Notes under the pieces: model-generated | What the model saw: the letters and a program-made list of their open reading frames with translations, nothing else | The model's database searches: none | Told to the model about the DNA's origin: nothing | In this document: positions 6,188 to 7,149 of the stretch, piece after piece | Layout: each line of letters begins with the position of its first letter | Position numbering within the stretch: the first letter of the stretch is position 1 | Origin: G013214665 sp964649815 | GTDB lineage: Bacteria > Pseudomonadota > Alphaproteobacteria > Rhodobacterales > Rhodobacteraceae | Direction of reading: 5' to 3' | Assembly (NCBI GenBank): GCA_964649815.1 | Contig: CAZYQC010000100.1 | Coordinates: forward strand, 1 to 7,149 | Length of the DNA: 7,149 bases | Program-made: the position numbers and the translations under genes

Positions 6188-6216
6188 TTGCGGCTGACTA
6201 ACGGCGCGCATACGGT
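6188..6216 (+). promoter_or_regulatory. Weak promoter-like hexamers before pepN
   Basis: TTGCGG (6188-6193) and TACGGT (6211-6216) are 17 nt apart in the 93-bp divergent gap between the DUF2256 gene and pepN. The match to consensus is poor at the -10, and GC-rich sequence produces such pairs by chance. A short GCGCA/TGCGC dyad (6206-6220) overlaps the -10. Nothing else is seen in the gap (6156-6248). Confidence 0.2.
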
Positions 6217-6248
6217 GCGCCAAGACCCAACATCGGATCGGATGCCCC

Positions 6249-7149
6249 ATGCGTGACGCAGCCCCAAAGACCATCTATCTGAAAGACTATACGCCCTTCG
6301 GCTATGCGATAGATCACGTCGACCTCACCTTTGACCTGGCGCCTTCTGCGACGCGGGTGAGATCACGCATCCGGTTCCGCCCCATACCAGGGGCCAAAGA
6401 CAAACGGTTTTTTCTGCATGGCGAGAACCTCAAGCTCATTTCGGCGAAAATCGACGGCGAGGCGGTCAAGCCAGACCTTGAGGACGGCGGGCTGAGCTGT
6501 TCGGTGCCCAACATTCCCTTTGTCTGGGAAGCCGAAGTGCAAATTGATCCGGCTGCGAATACGGCTCTTGAGGGCCTCTATTTGTCCAATGGGATGTATT
6601 GTACGCAATGCGAGGCGGAAGGCTTTCGCAAGATCACCTATTACCCGGATCGACCCGATGTCATGGCGACCTTCCGGGTGCGCGTGAATGGCCCGCATTC
6701 AGTATTGCTGTCGAACGGCAATCCAGTGGCCCGTGGCGAAGGCTGGGCGGAATGGCACGACCCTTGGCCGAAACCGGCCTACCTTTTTGCTCTGGTCGCC
6801 GGAGAATTGGTAGCCCATCGCGACCAGTTCAAAACGATGGAAGGGCGCGATGTTGATCTTGCGCTCTATGTGCGGCCAGGTGACGAACACAAATGCGCCT
6901 TTGGAATGGAAGCGCTTAAGAAATCAATGCTTTGGGACGAACAGGTTTATGGGCGCGCCTATGATCTGGATGTGTTCAACATTGTGGCGGTTGACGATTT
7001 CAACATGGGCGCGATGGAAAACAAAGGCCTGAATATCTTCAACGCCTCTGCGGTTCTGGCCTCGCCAGAAACATCGACCGATATGAATTTCGAGCGGATC
7101 GAAGCGATCATCGCGCATGAGTATTTCCACAACTGGACCGGCAACCGCA
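6249..7149 (+). CDS. pepN: Aminopeptidase N, family M1 (partial, 3' end cut by the window)
   Basis: Zinc-dependent aminopeptidase that removes N-terminal residues from peptides in the cytoplasm, usually a protein of about 850-890 residues. The first 300 codons are present: MRDAAPKTIYLKDYTPFGYAIDHVDLTF opens the N-terminal beta domain, and the catalytic domain follows. Diagnostic motifs are GAMEN at 254-258, which binds the substrate amino terminus, and the zinc helix HEYFHNWTGNR at 290-300, with ligands H290 and H294 and general base E291. The third zinc ligand, a Glu about 19 residues after H294, lies outside the window. Both motifs sit about seven residues earlier than in E. coli PepN, as expected for this subfamily. 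GLYLSNGMYCTQCEAEGFRKITYYPDRPDV (about 110-139) is also PepN-like. Start: ATG with a GGA 6 nt upstream, a modest Shine-Dalgarno; I saw no alternative start in the region just upstream. It is the only plus-strand gene in the window. Confidence 0.96.
   Translation, partial: MRDAAPKTIYLKDYTPFGYAIDHVDLTFDLAPSATRVRSRIRFRPIPGAKDKRFFLHGENLKLISAKIDGEAVKPDLEDGGLSCSVPNIPFVWEAEVQIDPAANTALEGLYLSNGMYCTQCEAEGFRKITYYPDRPDVMATFRVRVNGPHSVLLSNGNPVARGEGWAEWHDPWPKPAYLFALVAGELVAHRDQFKTMEGRDVDLALYVRPGDEHKCAFGMEALKKSMLWDEQVYGRAYDLDVFNIVAVDDFNMGAMENKGLNIFNASAVLASPETSTDMNFERIEAIIAHEYFHNWTGNR

Noticed and set aside
1..7149. A hidden novel system (defence, mobile, CRISPR or biosynthetic cluster)
   Set aside because: All seven genes fit known families, six of them metabolic or membrane enzymes or subunits and one the small uncharacterised DUF2256 protein; I saw no transposase, integrase, tRNA gene or spaced direct-repeat array on either strand.

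Overview
This window looks like an ordinary stretch of core metabolism from an alphaproteobacterial chromosome, most likely Rhodobacteraceae (Roseobacter-like). The lineage is inferred from three things: moderately high GC content, the close fit of the proteins to what I remember of that family, and a GC-rich repeat unit ending in a TTTTGG/CCAAAA palindrome of a kind I associate with those genomes. I could not run a search, so genus is not assigned.

Six of the seven genes lie on the minus strand. Reading in their direction of transcription (right to left) they are: a small zinc-binding DUF2256 protein (6155-5970); malate synthase G, glcB (5880-3724); a GlcG/HbpS-family protein (3608-3183); a class I glutamine amidotransferase-like C26 hydrolase (3074-2295); a small isoprenylcysteine carboxyl methyltransferase-like membrane protein (2174-1722); and the alpha subunit of proton-translocating transhydrogenase, pntA (1572 to the left edge, essentially complete). 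On the plus strand, pepN, a family M1 aminopeptidase, starts at 6249 and runs off the right edge. It is cut directly after its zinc-binding HEXXH helix.

The physiological themes are glyoxylate/acetyl-CoA assimilation (glcB with its usual neighbour glcG), NADPH supply coupled to the proton gradient (pntA), and turnover of small nitrogen compounds or peptides (C26 hydrolase, pepN). Apart from the DUF2256-glcB junction (89 bp), the minus-strand genes are separated by gaps of about 108-149 bp, and several gaps carry their own dyads or promoter-like hexamers. I therefore read them as a row of separately controlled transcripts, or at most a glcB-glcG pair, and not as one tight operon. All stretches without genes are under 150 bp.

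No new defence, mobile or biosynthetic system is visible. The observations most worth a second look are regulatory: a promoter-plus-operator arrangement in front of glcB, a perfect 17-bp palindrome in front of pntA, and two interleaved inverted repeats in front of the methyltransferase-like gene.
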